This document shows positions 28,804 to 36,768 of a DNA stretch of 64,000 nt, in pieces. The notes below the pieces were generated by a model that made no database searches, was not told the DNA's origin, and was given only the letters and a program-made list of their open reading frames with translations. The stretch spans positions 2,046,001 to 2,110,000 of the forward strand of contig NZ_CP025198.1 of the NCBI RefSeq assembly GCF_003325455.1, read 5' to 3'. Source of the DNA: Acidipropionibacterium virtanenii. Its GTDB lineage: Bacteria; Actinomycetota; Actinomycetes; Propionibacteriales; Propionibacteriaceae. How positions within the stretch are numbered: the first letter of the stretch is position 1; the number at the start of each line of letters is the position of its first letter. Both the position numbers and the translations under genes were made by a program.

Positions 28804-29030
28804 GCCCGCCCCTCCCAGAGGTCCAACTCCTCCTCGTCGAGAGGCTCGAAGAACTCCTCGGGCACCTGGTACGGCACGAAACCGAGTTCTCTCTCGGATG
28901 GCGGCTCGATCGGCACGAGCCTGGCCACCGGCCTGTCCCCGCGCGCGATCGTCACCTCCTTGCCGTCCTCAACAGATGAGAGGAGGGCGGACAGGTGAGT
29001 TTTCGCGTACTGCACCTTCACTGTGCTCAT
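28800..29030 (-). CDS. Phd/YefM-type antitoxin
   Basis: A 76-residue antitoxin: MSTVKVQYAKTHLSALL forms the DNA-binding fold, EVTIARGDRPVARLVP completes the Phd core, and the acidic C-terminus (PEEFFEPLDEEELDLW) should bind the toxin. TATTCT (29037-29042) ends 6 bases before the ATG with no ribosome site, so the mRNA is likely leaderless. Direct repeats at 29049-29072 are the likely autoregulatory operator. Confidence 0.85.
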   Translation of the reverse strand: MSTVKVQYAKTHLSALLSSVEDGKEVTIARGDRPVARLVPIEPPSERELGFVPYQVPEEFFEPLDEEELDLWEGRA

Positions 29031-29048
29031 GGCCCAAGAATAGCCGTC

Positions 29049-29072
29049 TGGTCAACCCCGGTTGGTCAACCC
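29049..29072. repeat. Direct repeat upstream of the Phd-type antitoxin
   Basis: TGGTCAACCC occurs at 29049-29058 and 29063-29072 (period 14), just upstream of the antitoxin -10 box. Probably a binding site for the antitoxin complex. Confidence 0.55.
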
Positions 29073-29190
29073 TGGTCCGATGAAGGCGCCTGCGGGCGAG
29101 AACCCATCTCCGCAACCGTGCAACTGCCGTTCCAGCCATGTCTCAGCGATCCGCAGCGATCCTGACCGCCCGTTCTGGTATCGATGACCC

Positions 29191-29511
29191 ATGACCGAAC
29201 CCATCACTGTCATCGACTTCGACGGCGGCTCGTCCGTCAACTTCGACGCCGGCACCCACCCGGCCGATACCGCCGTCAGGGCCGCCGGGCATGAACCCAA
29301 CGGCTACTTCTGGGAGGGCCTCGTGCAGTACGCGTTTCCCGGGGCCGAAGCGCTGGAGATGGATTCCGAGGCCGACATGTTCTCGGCCACCGGGGACCGG
29401 GCCGTCCTCGAGAAGCTCGCACCGTGGCTGGACGCCCTGCTCGCCGATCCGGACCGCGTCTCCGCCCTGATCTCCCAGGCGGACTCCGACGGCGTGGAGT
29501 TCGACGACTGA
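29191..29511 (+). CDS. Imm51-like immunity protein
   Basis: A small acidic 106-residue protein with GHEPNGYFWEGLVQYAF and LEMDSEADMFSATGD, resembling the Imm51 family of polymorphic-toxin immunity proteins as I recall it. No toxin, secretion gene or other immunity gene is nearby, so it is an orphan. The ATG has no strong ribosome site. It sits between a toxin-antitoxin pair and a truncated methyltransferase. Confidence 0.55.
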   Translation: MTEPITVIDFDGGSSVNFDAGTHPADTAVRAAGHEPNGYFWEGLVQYAFPGAEALEMDSEADMFSATGDRAVLEKLAPWLDALLADPDRVSALISQADSDGVEFDD

Positions 29512-29523
29512 CGGCCGCACCGA

Positions 29524-29943
29524 TCAACCACCGTCTCTGCCGTCGAGCCACTCGGCGATGAGGACGGCGTCGCCGCCATGGCGGAAGACCTTGTGACGCC
29601 CGGACCGGAATCCGGAGGCGGACAGCACGGCCGCCACTTTCTCCAGGCTGTCGAAGCGTTCACGATCAGGGTTCGGGCCGCCGTGGGCGGCGGCATCGGA
29701 GGCCATGAAGGCGGCGGTGACCGCCCGGCCGCCCGGGCGCAGCACTCGCGCCCACTCCCCCACGACGGCCTCGGTGTCGGGCATCAGGTGCAGTGCCGCC
29801 GCGCAGATGACCAGGTCGAAGGAGCGGTCGTCGAAGGGCAGGCTCGTGGCGTCCCCGCCCCTCAGGGCCGCATCGGGCAGATGGCGCCGGGCGACGTCGA
29901 GCATGCGCGGCGCCAGGTCGTTCGCCGTGGAGTCAGCCGTCAT
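29524..29943 (-). pseudogene. 5'-truncated class I SAM-dependent methyltransferase
   Basis: The 139 residues match the middle and end of a type-11 methyltransferase: LAPRMLDVARRHLP, GGDATSLPFDDRSFDLVICA and WARVLRPGGRAV. The first third of the fold, including the glycine-rich SAM-binding motif I, is missing. Only about 30 bases separate the remaining ATG from the prolyl iminopeptidase stop, so the 5' part has been lost. It could be translated from 29943, but it should not bind SAM normally. Confidence 0.7.
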
Positions 29944-29975
29944 CCCCCGATGAATCCACTCGTCCGACCTTCAGG

Positions 29976-30980
29976 TCACTTCGCGAACTCGTCGCAGGCC
30001 TTGACCAGTTCGGAGGTGATGAGCGGCTCGAAGGCCGAGTGGCCGGCCATGACGATCCGCAGGTCGGCGCCGGGCAGCGCCCTCGCCAGGTCGTGGGCGG
30101 TGGTGGCCGGGCAGCACATGTCGTAGCGGCCCTGGACGATGACGGTGGGGATGCCGGCCAGCAGTCCGGCGTCGCGGATGAGCTGTCCCTCGGTCATGAA
30201 TCCGTGGTTGACGAAGTAGTGGTTCTCGATCCGGGCGAAGGCCAGGGCGTAGTCCGGGGCGGCGAACTCGGTGATGTGCTCCTCGTCGAAGGCCAGCGTG
30301 GTGGTCGCGGCCTCCCAGGTGGACCATGCCACCGCCGCCGGTCCGTGGACCTCCGGATCCGGGTCCCAGAGCAGGTCGAAGTAGGCCGGGATGTTGTCAC
30401 GGGAGAAGTCGTGGCCGGCGCGGCGCAACGGCTCGGAGAAGCGCTCCCACAACTCCGGGAAGACATTGGCGGCACCGCCGTTGTAGTACCAGTCCAGTTC
30501 GGACTGCCGCAGGGTGAAGATGCCGCGCAGCACGAGTTCGGAGACATGCTCGGGATGGGCCTCGGCGTAGGCCAGGGCCAGGCAGGATCCCCAGGATCCG
30601 CCGAAGACCTGCCAAGCCTCTATGCCCAGTTCGACGCGCACCTGCTCCAGGTCAGCAACCAGGTTCCCGGTGGTGTTGGTGGCCATCTCCTCGGGGGTCC
30701 TGGCCCGTGCCACATGCGGGGTCGACAGGCCGCATCCGCGCTGGTCCAGCACCACGATGCGGTACCGGTCCGGGTCGAAGAACTGCCGCCGGGTGGTGCC
30801 GCCGCCTCCCCCGGGGCCGCCGTGCAGGAAGACCACGGGCTTCCCCTCGGAGTTGCCGCACTGCTCGACGTAGATCTGCTGGCCCTCGCCGACGTCGACC
30901 ATCCGGGTGTCGTAGGGCTCGATCGGCGGGTACAACTCCCGATCGGCGGTGATTCCGAATTCGGCCGTGGCAACGGTCAT
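29976..30980 (-). CDS. pip: Prolyl iminopeptidase
   Basis: An alpha/beta-hydrolase that removes N-terminal proline from peptides. The 334 residues contain the oxyanion region HGGPGGGGGTTRRQFFDPD, DQRGCGLSTPH, the nucleophile elbow GGSWGS, the acid in VQGRYDMCCPATTAH and the catalytic His in MAGHSAFE. AAGGAG precedes the ATG at 30980. The family is cytoplasmic, and no signal peptide is seen. Proline release from peptides is a trait of propionibacteria in dairy settings; this is context only. Confidence 0.93.
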   Translation of the reverse strand: MTVATAEFGITADRELYPPIEPYDTRMVDVGEGQQIYVEQCGNSEGKPVVFLHGGPGGGGGTTRRQFFDPDRYRIVVLDQRGCGLSTPHVARARTPEEMATNTTGNLVADLEQVRVELGIEAWQVFGGSWGSCLALAYAEAHPEHVSELVLRGIFTLRQSELDWYYNGGAANVFPELWERFSEPLRRAGHDFSRDNIPAYFDLLWDPDPEVHGPAAVAWSTWEAATTTLAFDEEHITEFAAPDYALAFARIENHYFVNHGFMTEGQLIRDAGLLAGIPTVIVQGRYDMCCPATTAHDLARALPGADLRIVMAGHSAFEPLITSELVKACDEFAK

Positions 30981-31042
30981 CACGATCTCCTTGCGGTGGA
31001 CGGAGGGCTGCTCCATGATCCTAGGCCGCTACCATGCGCCCC

Positions 31043-31753
31043 GTGACAGATGCAGCCGAGAACTCCCACCGGGCCGTCTACGCCGATCGAGGCTCCAGCC
31101 ATTACGACATCATCCTCACCCTGATGTGCGTGGTCGTGATCATCTCCAATATCGGGGGGTCCAAGGGCGTCCAGCTGGGCCCCATCACCACCGACGGCGG
31201 GTTCTTCCTCTTCCCGCTGGCCTACGTGCTGGGCGACATCACGACCGAGGTGTACGGCCTGAAGGCCGCCCGGCGCGGCATTCTGATGGGATTCCTCATG
31301 GCCATCCTCGCGGTGCTGTGCTTCTGGGTGATCATCGAGCTGCCCGGTCTCGGGGACTCCTACTCGGCCTCCCACGACGCGGCGATCGCCGCGGCCCTGG
31401 GGCCGGTGTGGCAGATCGTGGCCGCCGGGCTGTGCGGATTCCTGGCCGGTCAGATGACGAACTCGCTCATCATGGTCCGGCTCAAGGCCCGCTATCAGGA
31501 GCGCGGCCTGGTGGGCCGACTGATGGGATCAACGGGTGTCGGCGAATTCGTCGACACCGTCATCTTCTGCGCCATCGCCGCACCCGTGGTGGGCATCACC
31601 GGCTTCGGCCAGTGGGTCAATTACGCCTTCTTCGGCTTCCTCTGGAAGACGCTGGTCGAGTACGCCCTCATCCCCGTCACCACTCGGGTGATCGCCTGGA
31701 TCAAGAAGCGCGAGCCGAGCTATCAGGAACGTCTGGCGGCCTCGAGCAGTTGA
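31043..31753 (+). CDS. yhhQ: Queuosine precursor transporter (YhhQ/QPTR family)
   Basis: A 236-residue membrane protein with about six helices. Signatures are IISNIGGSKGVQLG, FPLAYVLGDITTEVYG, FLAGQMTNSLIMVRLK and FVDTVIFCAIA, characteristic of the vitamin-uptake-like transporters for preQ0/preQ1. The tgt gene, which inserts the base into tRNA, lies 5 kb away, and no queuosine synthesis genes are in the window, so salvage is likely. I chose GTG 31043 because TACCAT ends 7 bases upstream (leaderless pattern); ATG 31034 in the same frame is the alternative. Confidence 0.9.
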   Translation: MTDAAENSHRAVYADRGSSHYDIILTLMCVVVIISNIGGSKGVQLGPITTDGGFFLFPLAYVLGDITTEVYGLKAARRGILMGFLMAILAVLCFWVIIELPGLGDSYSASHDAAIAAALGPVWQIVAAGLCGFLAGQMTNSLIMVRLKARYQERGLVGRLMGSTGVGEFVDTVIFCAIAAPVVGITGFGQWVNYAFFGFLWKTLVEYALIPVTTRVIAWIKKREPSYQERLAASSS

Positions 31754-31770
31754 GAGGCACCGCATCGCCG

Positions 31771-31809
31771 TCGTCATGTAAGGAGTCGGGTAAACTCCTT
31801 ACATGACGA
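31771..31809. promoter_or_regulatory. Perfect 16-bp inverted repeat over the AbrB-type antitoxin promoter and start
   Basis: The arms at 31771-31786 and 31794-31809 are perfectly complementary with a 7-base spacer. The right arm covers the antitoxin ATG (31803), and the spacer contains most of the -10-like TAAACT (31791-31796). It is the likely autoregulatory operator. As RNA it could also form a hairpin ending the yhhQ transcript. Confidence 0.75.
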
Positions 31810-32081
31810 TGATGTACTCGACCATCACATCGAAGGGGCAGATCACACTGCCCGCAGAGGCTCGTCGCGCCCTGGGGCTGCATGCGGGTCAGAAGGTCGC
31901 CGTCCACATCGAGGACGACCGCCTTGTCATCGACCGCCCCGACGACATCTCCACGCTCCGCGCGCGAATCCGCTCCGAGGCCGAGAGGCGCGGGACCTGG
32001 GGCACAGTGCCGCACTCGGGAGACGGATGGGCGGCGCGCGCTCAGGACCACCCGGTCCGGGACGACGATGCCCAGTCTTGA
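31803..32081 (+). CDS. AbrB/MazE-type (VapB) antitoxin
   Basis: A 92-residue protein starting with the swapped-hairpin AbrB fold: YSTITSKGQITLPAEARRAL, LHAGQKVAVHIEDDRLVIDR. The C-terminal 40 residues should bind the PIN toxin. The ATG at 31803 is 6 bases after TAAACT, so it is probably leaderless, and it lies within a perfect inverted repeat. An in-frame ATG ATG follows at 31809/31812. It overlaps the toxin gene by 14 bases. Confidence 0.85.
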   Translation: MTMMYSTITSKGQITLPAEARRALGLHAGQKVAVHIEDDRLVIDRPDDISTLRARIRSEAERRGTWGTVPHSGDGWAARAQDHPVRDDDAQS

Positions 32082-32457
32082 CACCAATGTCCTGCTGCGC
32101 TGGCTCATCCAGGATGTTCCCGAGCAGACCGCACTGGTTGACGAACTCCTCGCCCGGGGCGGGCGGTTCCGGGTTGACGACGTCGCCATCATCGAGACCG
32201 TCTTCGTCCTCGAACGCGTCATGAAGCTGAGCCGCCGTACGGTCGGCGACTCGCTGGAGGTTCTCATCTCGACCGCCTGCCTGGATTTCGATCGGCGGCT
32301 GTGGAATGAGATCGCCGAATCCTATGTCGCCCACCCGAAGGTGTCCGTCGCCGATATCTTCCTGGCATTGGGGGCCCGTGACGGCGGGGCGGCGCCATTG
32401 CTGACCTTCGACCAGAAGTTGGCCGGCCAGGTCGATGACGCCGCCCTCGTCCGTTAG
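32068..32457 (+). CDS. PIN-domain ribonuclease toxin (VapC-like), second module
   Basis: A 129-residue PIN protein: MPSLDTNVLLRWLIQD gives the first catalytic Asp, IIETVFVLERV the Glu, and VSVADIFLALGA plus LLTFDQKLAGQ the C-terminal acidic residues. It belongs to a different PIN subgroup from the toxin at 28414-28803, so the two modules were probably acquired separately. It overlaps its antitoxin gene. Confidence 0.85.
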   Translation: MPSLDTNVLLRWLIQDVPEQTALVDELLARGGRFRVDDVAIIETVFVLERVMKLSRRTVGDSLEVLISTACLDFDRRLWNEIAESYVAHPKVSVADIFLALGARDGGAAPLLTFDQKLAGQVDDAALVR

Positions 32458-32459
32458 AG

Positions 32460-33683
32460 CTATCGCACGACGTCGGCGCTGCGCCAGGCCCTGGTGACCG
32501 AGACCTTCCCACCGGTCTGGAGGATCGCCCGCCGGTAGATCCGCTCGCCGGCCCAGATGGTGATCGCCGAGAAGACCAGTGAGATCGCGATCGAGAGGAT
32601 CGGTTCCCACCAGGCGGCTCCTCCGCTCACCAGCCTGGTAGGCATCGCGATGGCCGAGGCCACCGGAATGTAGGAGGCGATCACCTGGGAGGAGCCGGAG
32701 GCGAACAGGCCGTAGAAGTAGACCGCCATCACGACCATCAGCAGTGGCATCGAGGTGGAGCTCACGTCCTCCGAGCGCCCTGCCAGGGCTCCGGCCGCGG
32801 CCCACAGGCACGCCAGTGCCATGAATCCGACGACGAAGTAGACCAGGAACCAGATCGCCGGTGCGGTCACCAGACTCAGGTACTCCTTCCACGGCGAGAA
32901 GGAAAGCCCCGCCAGCGCCACGCCGACGATGAGCACCATCTGGCCCAGGGCCAGCACCGTGTTGCCGAGGATCTTGCCGAGCAGCAGCTGGCGCGAGGGG
33001 ATCGCGGTGAGCAGGATCTCGGCGATCCGCGACTGCTTCTCCTCCACCACGGAGTTCGCGATGGCATAGCCGAAGATGATCATCGACAGGTAGAACAGGA
33101 TCGCGAAGACCACGCCGAGCGCGGTCCCGGCAGTCTGCTGCTCGGAGTCCTGACTGGTGCCCAGCGAATCCAGGGCCATCGTGGTGCCGGCCGTCAGCCT
33201 CTCCGAGGAGACGCCGAGCTGCTGGGCGGTCTGCGCCAGTCCCGCAGCGGAGACCGCCCGGGCGAGGGCCTGGGTGGACGAGGAGGTCTGGGAGGGGGCC
33301 GACTTCAGCCCCGACAGCCGCCACGAGCCGCCCGTGCGCTCCAGCAGCACGTCGGCCTCTTCGGCGTCCATCTTCTGCTCGGCCTGGGCCTGCGAGGACA
33401 CCTTGAGCGCCTTGATGGTGTCGTCGGAGCCCGACGACCTGTTGATCTGCTGGGCCGTGGAGACGATCCGGGCTCCCTGATCGTCCAGGACGGCCACCGT
33501 GGTGGTCTGGGAGCGCCCCGTGAACAGGAAGGAGGCCGCGAAGCCCAGCACCACCAGCAGCAGGGTGGTCACGGTCGAGACGATGAAGGCCTTGTCATGG
33601 AGCTTCGCCGAGATCTCGCGACCGGAGACGATCTGCCACAGGGATCCGGTCCGGTCGTCGGGGGTGATGTCGTGTCCGGTCAT
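32460..33683 (-). CDS. ABC-2 type exporter permease (NatB-like)
   Basis: A 407-residue membrane protein with one N-terminal helix (about 38-55), a large extracytoplasmic domain (about 60-175) and five to six C-terminal helices. The EEKQSRIAEILLTAIPSRQLLLG segment is typical of NatB/ABC-2 permeases linked to sodium or drug export. The start overlaps the ATPase stop (ATGA). The substrate is unknown. Confidence 0.85.
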   Translation of the reverse strand: MTGHDITPDDRTGSLWQIVSGREISAKLHDKAFIVSTVTTLLLVVLGFAASFLFTGRSQTTTVAVLDDQGARIVSTAQQINRSSGSDDTIKALKVSSQAQAEQKMDAEEADVLLERTGGSWRLSGLKSAPSQTSSSTQALARAVSAAGLAQTAQQLGVSSERLTAGTTMALDSLGTSQDSEQQTAGTALGVVFAILFYLSMIIFGYAIANSVVEEKQSRIAEILLTAIPSRQLLLGKILGNTVLALGQMVLIVGVALAGLSFSPWKEYLSLVTAPAIWFLVYFVVGFMALACLWAAAGALAGRSEDVSSTSMPLLMVVMAVYFYGLFASGSSQVIASYIPVASAIAMPTRLVSGGAAWWEPILSIAISLVFSAITIWAGERIYRRAILQTGGKVSVTRAWRSADVVR

Positions 33684-34600
33684 GATGAGGCCGCCTCTCG
33701 GTAGATTTCGGACAGGCTGGGGAGGATCCGGGCGAACTCGGTCACCGGGCCCTGGCTCATTGCTCGCGCCAGAACCTCCTGATCGACGCCGTCGCGGTTG
33801 AACTCGAGGACCGCACTGGTGCCGTCCAGATCGACGACCTCGACCCCTGCGGTCCCGCGCAGCCAGCCGAGATCGGCTCCGGACGACAGTCGGTAGCGCA
33901 CCGGTCCGCCGCTGCGCAGCTGGTCGGTGGAGCCGTTGGCCACCACCCTGCCGTGGTCGAGGATGACCAGGTTGTCGCAGAGGCGCTCAACCAGGTCGAG
34001 CTGGTGGGAGCTGAACAGGACGGGCACACCGGCCGCGCTCTGCTCGCGCAGCACCTCGGCCATCGCGTCGACGGCCACCGGGTCCAGCCCGGAGAAGGGT
34101 TCGTCGAGGATGAGGGCCGCCGGGCTGCCGAGCAGGGAGGCGGTCACCTGGACCCTCTGCTGATTACCGAGGGAGAGTTTCTCAACGACGTCCTTGGCGC
34201 GTTCGGCCAGGCCGAACCTTTCGAGATATCCCATCGCCTGGCGTCGTGCCACCTGGGTCGAGACGCCGTGGATCCGGGCGAGGTAGACCAGCTGGTCGAG
34301 GACCGGCTGCTTCGGATAGAGGCCGCGCTCCTCGGGCATGTAGCCGATCCGTCGGCGGTCTGCGGCGGTGATGGGGTGGCCGTTGTAGGTCACCGAGCCC
34401 GAAGTGACCGCCAGGACTCCCACGATCATCCGCATCGTGGTGGTCTTGCCGGCTCCGTTGGCTCCGACGAAGCCGGTCATGGCGCCCGGGGCGACCGTGA
34501 AGCTCACGGCGTCGGCGGCGACCAGATCGCCGTAGCGCCGGGTGAGCTCGATCACCCCGATGCCCCGGCTGGTGTCCGGTTGATCGCTGTTGTGATTCAT
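33680..34600 (-). CDS. ABC transporter ATP-binding protein (NatA-like)
   Basis: A 306-residue ATPase with Walker A GANGAGKTTTMRMI, signature LSLGNQQRVQ, Walker B ALILDEPFSGLD and the H-loop SSHQLDLVE. The C-terminal 80 residues are the DUF4162-like extension of export ATPases. It is coupled to the permease that follows. Directly upstream on the same strand is a two-component system, which probably controls the exporter. Confidence 0.92.
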   Translation of the reverse strand: MNHNSDQPDTSRGIGVIELTRRYGDLVAADAVSFTVAPGAMTGFVGANGAGKTTTMRMIVGVLAVTSGSVTYNGHPITAADRRRIGYMPEERGLYPKQPVLDQLVYLARIHGVSTQVARRQAMGYLERFGLAERAKDVVEKLSLGNQQRVQVTASLLGSPAALILDEPFSGLDPVAVDAMAEVLREQSAAGVPVLFSSHQLDLVERLCDNLVILDHGRVVANGSTDQLRSGGPVRYRLSSGADLGWLRGTAGVEVVDLDGTSAVLEFNRDGVDQEVLARAMSQGPVTEFARILPSLSEIYREAASS

Positions 34601-34652
34601 GCATCCATTCCAGCCTTACCGGCCCGGATCCGCATCGGCCGCAGGGTCCAGA

Positions 34653-35303
34653 TCAGGTCTCCCCCACACGGATGAGGCCCGTCTCGTAGGCGAAGGCGAC
34701 CAGCTGCACGCGATCGCGCAGGTCGAGTTTGGTGAGGGTGTTGGAGATGTGGGTCTTGACGGTGGCCTCGGAGACGAACAGCGCGGCGGCGATCTCGGCG
34801 TTGGACTGCCCGTGGGCCACCTGCTCCACCACCTCGCGTTCACGGGGAGTGAGCAGTTCGAGGCGGGGATCGGACGCCGTGGCCCCGGCCCTGCCCATCC
34901 GTGACTCGATGACCCGCCGGGTGACCTCGGGCGCCAGAAGGGCGTAGCCCTCATGAACCTGCCGCAGACCGGCGACCAGGGAGTCGGCGTCGGCATTCTT
35001 GAGCATGAATCCGCTCGCCCCGGCGGCCAGCGCGTCGAAGAGGTAGTCGTCGCGGTCGAAGGTGGTGAGCACGACGACCTTGGCGGCGCCGGAGGCGGTG
35101 ATCTCACGTGTCGCGGCGATCCCGTCAAGGATCGGCATCTGGACGTCCATGAGCACCAGGTCGGGTTTCAGCCGTGCCACGGCGTCAACGGCCTGGCGCC
35201 CGTCGGCGGCCTCCCCCACGACCTCGATGTCGGGTTCCACCGACAGAATGAGACGAAAGCCGGTGCGCACCAGTTTCTGGTCGTCGGCCAGCAGCACTCT
35301 CAT
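34653..35303 (-). CDS. NarL/LuxR-family response regulator
   Basis: A 216-residue regulator with a receiver domain (acidic pair near residue 7, phospho-acceptor Asp in LVLMDVQMP at about 54, conserved Lys in GFMLKNAD) and a C-terminal LuxR helix-turn-helix (LTPREREVVEQVAHGQSNAE, VKTHISNTLTKL). GGAAGGAT precedes the ATG. It overlaps the histidine kinase gene by 4 bases, so they form one two-component system. Confidence 0.93.
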   Translation of the reverse strand: MRVLLADDQKLVRTGFRLILSVEPDIEVVGEAADGRQAVDAVARLKPDLVLMDVQMPILDGIAATREITASGAAKVVVLTTFDRDDYLFDALAAGASGFMLKNADADSLVAGLRQVHEGYALLAPEVTRRVIESRMGRAGATASDPRLELLTPREREVVEQVAHGQSNAEIAAALFVSEATVKTHISNTLTKLDLRDRVQLVAFAYETGLIRVGET

Positions 35304-36709
35304 GGCCGATCCTTCCTCCCCGCATCCGATGACACAGTGCCCGATGTCACAGTGCCAGACGAATCCGTGCCCGCCCGCGCCCGGCTCAACGGCAGTCTGG
35401 CCAGTACCCGCCATCCCACGGTGGCGCGCGGCCCCGAGGCCAGGGTGCCGCCGTGGGCGGCGGTCCTCTCCCGCATGCCGATCAGTCCCACCCCGGTGCC
35501 GCGGGCCCGCGGCCCGCCAATCGAATCCGTGCCGCGGGCCCGCGGCCCGGCGGCTCCCCGTCCGTCGTCGGTCACCTCGATCTCGATGACGTCGGCGGCG
35601 ATCCGCACCGCCGCATGCGCGTGGGCCGCCAGGGAGTGCTTGTCGACGTTGTTGAGGGCCTCCTGGACGATCCGGTAGGTGCTCAGCGCCACCGGTGCGG
35701 GCACCCGGCGCCGGTCCCCCACCACAGTCAGCGTGACGGCGGTCCGGCGATGCTGGGCGCACAGCTCCTCCAGACTCTCCAGTCCCGGCTGGACGGAGGG
35801 ATCGGGCTCTCCGGCGGAGCGCAGCGATCCGAGCAGCGAGTGCATCTCGCTCACCGCGAGCCGCGATTCGTCCTCGACCGTGCCCAGGGCCTCGCGGGCC
35901 AGATCGGGCGCGGCCTCCAGAGCCCGTCTGGCACCGGCGGCCTGGATGCCGATCACCGATACGTGATGTGCCACCGAGTCGTGGATCTCCCGTGCGATCC
36001 GCAGCCGCTCGGCCACCACGGCGCGATCGGCGAGTTGCGACTCCTGGTCGGCGATGGTCCCGGCCTGCTCGCGGCTACGGTCCAGGTCGCGGGCCCCGCG
36101 CCAGGCGATCTGACCCATGGCCCCGGCCCCGAGCGCGAAGGCGATGTTGACCACCACCTCCAGAATGACGACCCGGGCATAGGCCTCGACGTCCGCAGTC
36201 GCAGTCGGGTTGAGGTTCTTGAGAATGCCCGCCAGGGCATTGGCCCTGGAGAAGACCACCGCGACCCAGCCGAGGAGGATCACGACAACCCCGGCGATCA
36301 CTCCCCATGCGGCCCGCCGGCTCCTCCCCCAGGCGACCGTGGTGTGGAAGCAGATGAAGTAGAAGATCTGCGACACGTAGTTCGTGACGATCTCGGGGGC
36401 CGTCACGCCACCGATGAGCAGGTGGGCGGTGGCCAGGCATCCCATGGTCATCGGGAAGCGCCTTCGCAGGCACAGGACGAGGGCCAGCGTGAGGATCGCC
36501 GCCCATCGCCATGCCCAGGTGGAGCGGTCATAGGGAGTCAGGCCGTCCATCACCCACAGCATGCCGAGCTGGAGGGGGATCGAGATCAGGCCGACCATCA
36601 GGTCGGCCCCGTTCACCCAGCCGATCAGTGGCGTCCGGATGATCGACCGGACGGGCGCGGGTCGCTCCCACGGGTCGTCCAGATCCAGCAGATCGGTGAG
36701 GGAGGCCAT
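35300..36709 (-). CDS. Sensor histidine kinase (HisKA_3/NarX-like)
   Basis: A 469-residue membrane kinase with about five to six N-terminal helices (about 25-200), a coiled region, the phosphoacceptor in REIHDSVAHHVSVIG (about 240-255) and a C-terminal HATPase. The ATP lid has an 11-residue tandem duplication (GPRARGT occurs twice) directly before GVGLIGMRER. TAGCCT (36716-36721) ends 6 bases before the ATG, suggesting a leaderless mRNA for the kinase-regulator-exporter group. The signal is unknown. Confidence 0.9.
   Translation of the reverse strand: MASLTDLLDLDDPWERPAPVRSIIRTPLIGWVNGADLMVGLISIPLQLGMLWVMDGLTPYDRSTWAWRWAAILTLALVLCLRRRFPMTMGCLATAHLLIGGVTAPEIVTNYVSQIFYFICFHTTVAWGRSRRAAWGVIAGVVVILLGWVAVVFSRANALAGILKNLNPTATADVEAYARVVILEVVVNIAFALGAGAMGQIAWRGARDLDRSREQAGTIADQESQLADRAVVAERLRIAREIHDSVAHHVSVIGIQAAGARRALEAAPDLAREALGTVEDESRLAVSEMHSLLGSLRSAGEPDPSVQPGLESLEELCAQHRRTAVTLTVVGDRRRVPAPVALSTYRIVQEALNNVDKHSLAAHAHAAVRIAADVIEIEVTDDGRGAAGPRARGTDSIGGPRARGTGVGLIGMRERTAAHGGTLASGPRATVGWRVLARLPLSRARAGTDSSGTVTSGTVSSDAGRKDRP
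35496..35549. repeat. In-frame 33-bp tandem duplication inside the kinase ATP lid
   Basis: A 21-base GC-rich sequence occurs at 35496-35516 and again, identical, at 35529-35549 (period 33). It encodes GPRARGT twice and keeps the frame. Slipped-strand changes in copy number are possible. Confidence 0.85.
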
Positions 36710-36768
36710 GGCCCGAGGCTATCGGCCCCATGGGCGAGGCGGCCTCGGCCGCAGGGATGAGGTGCGTC

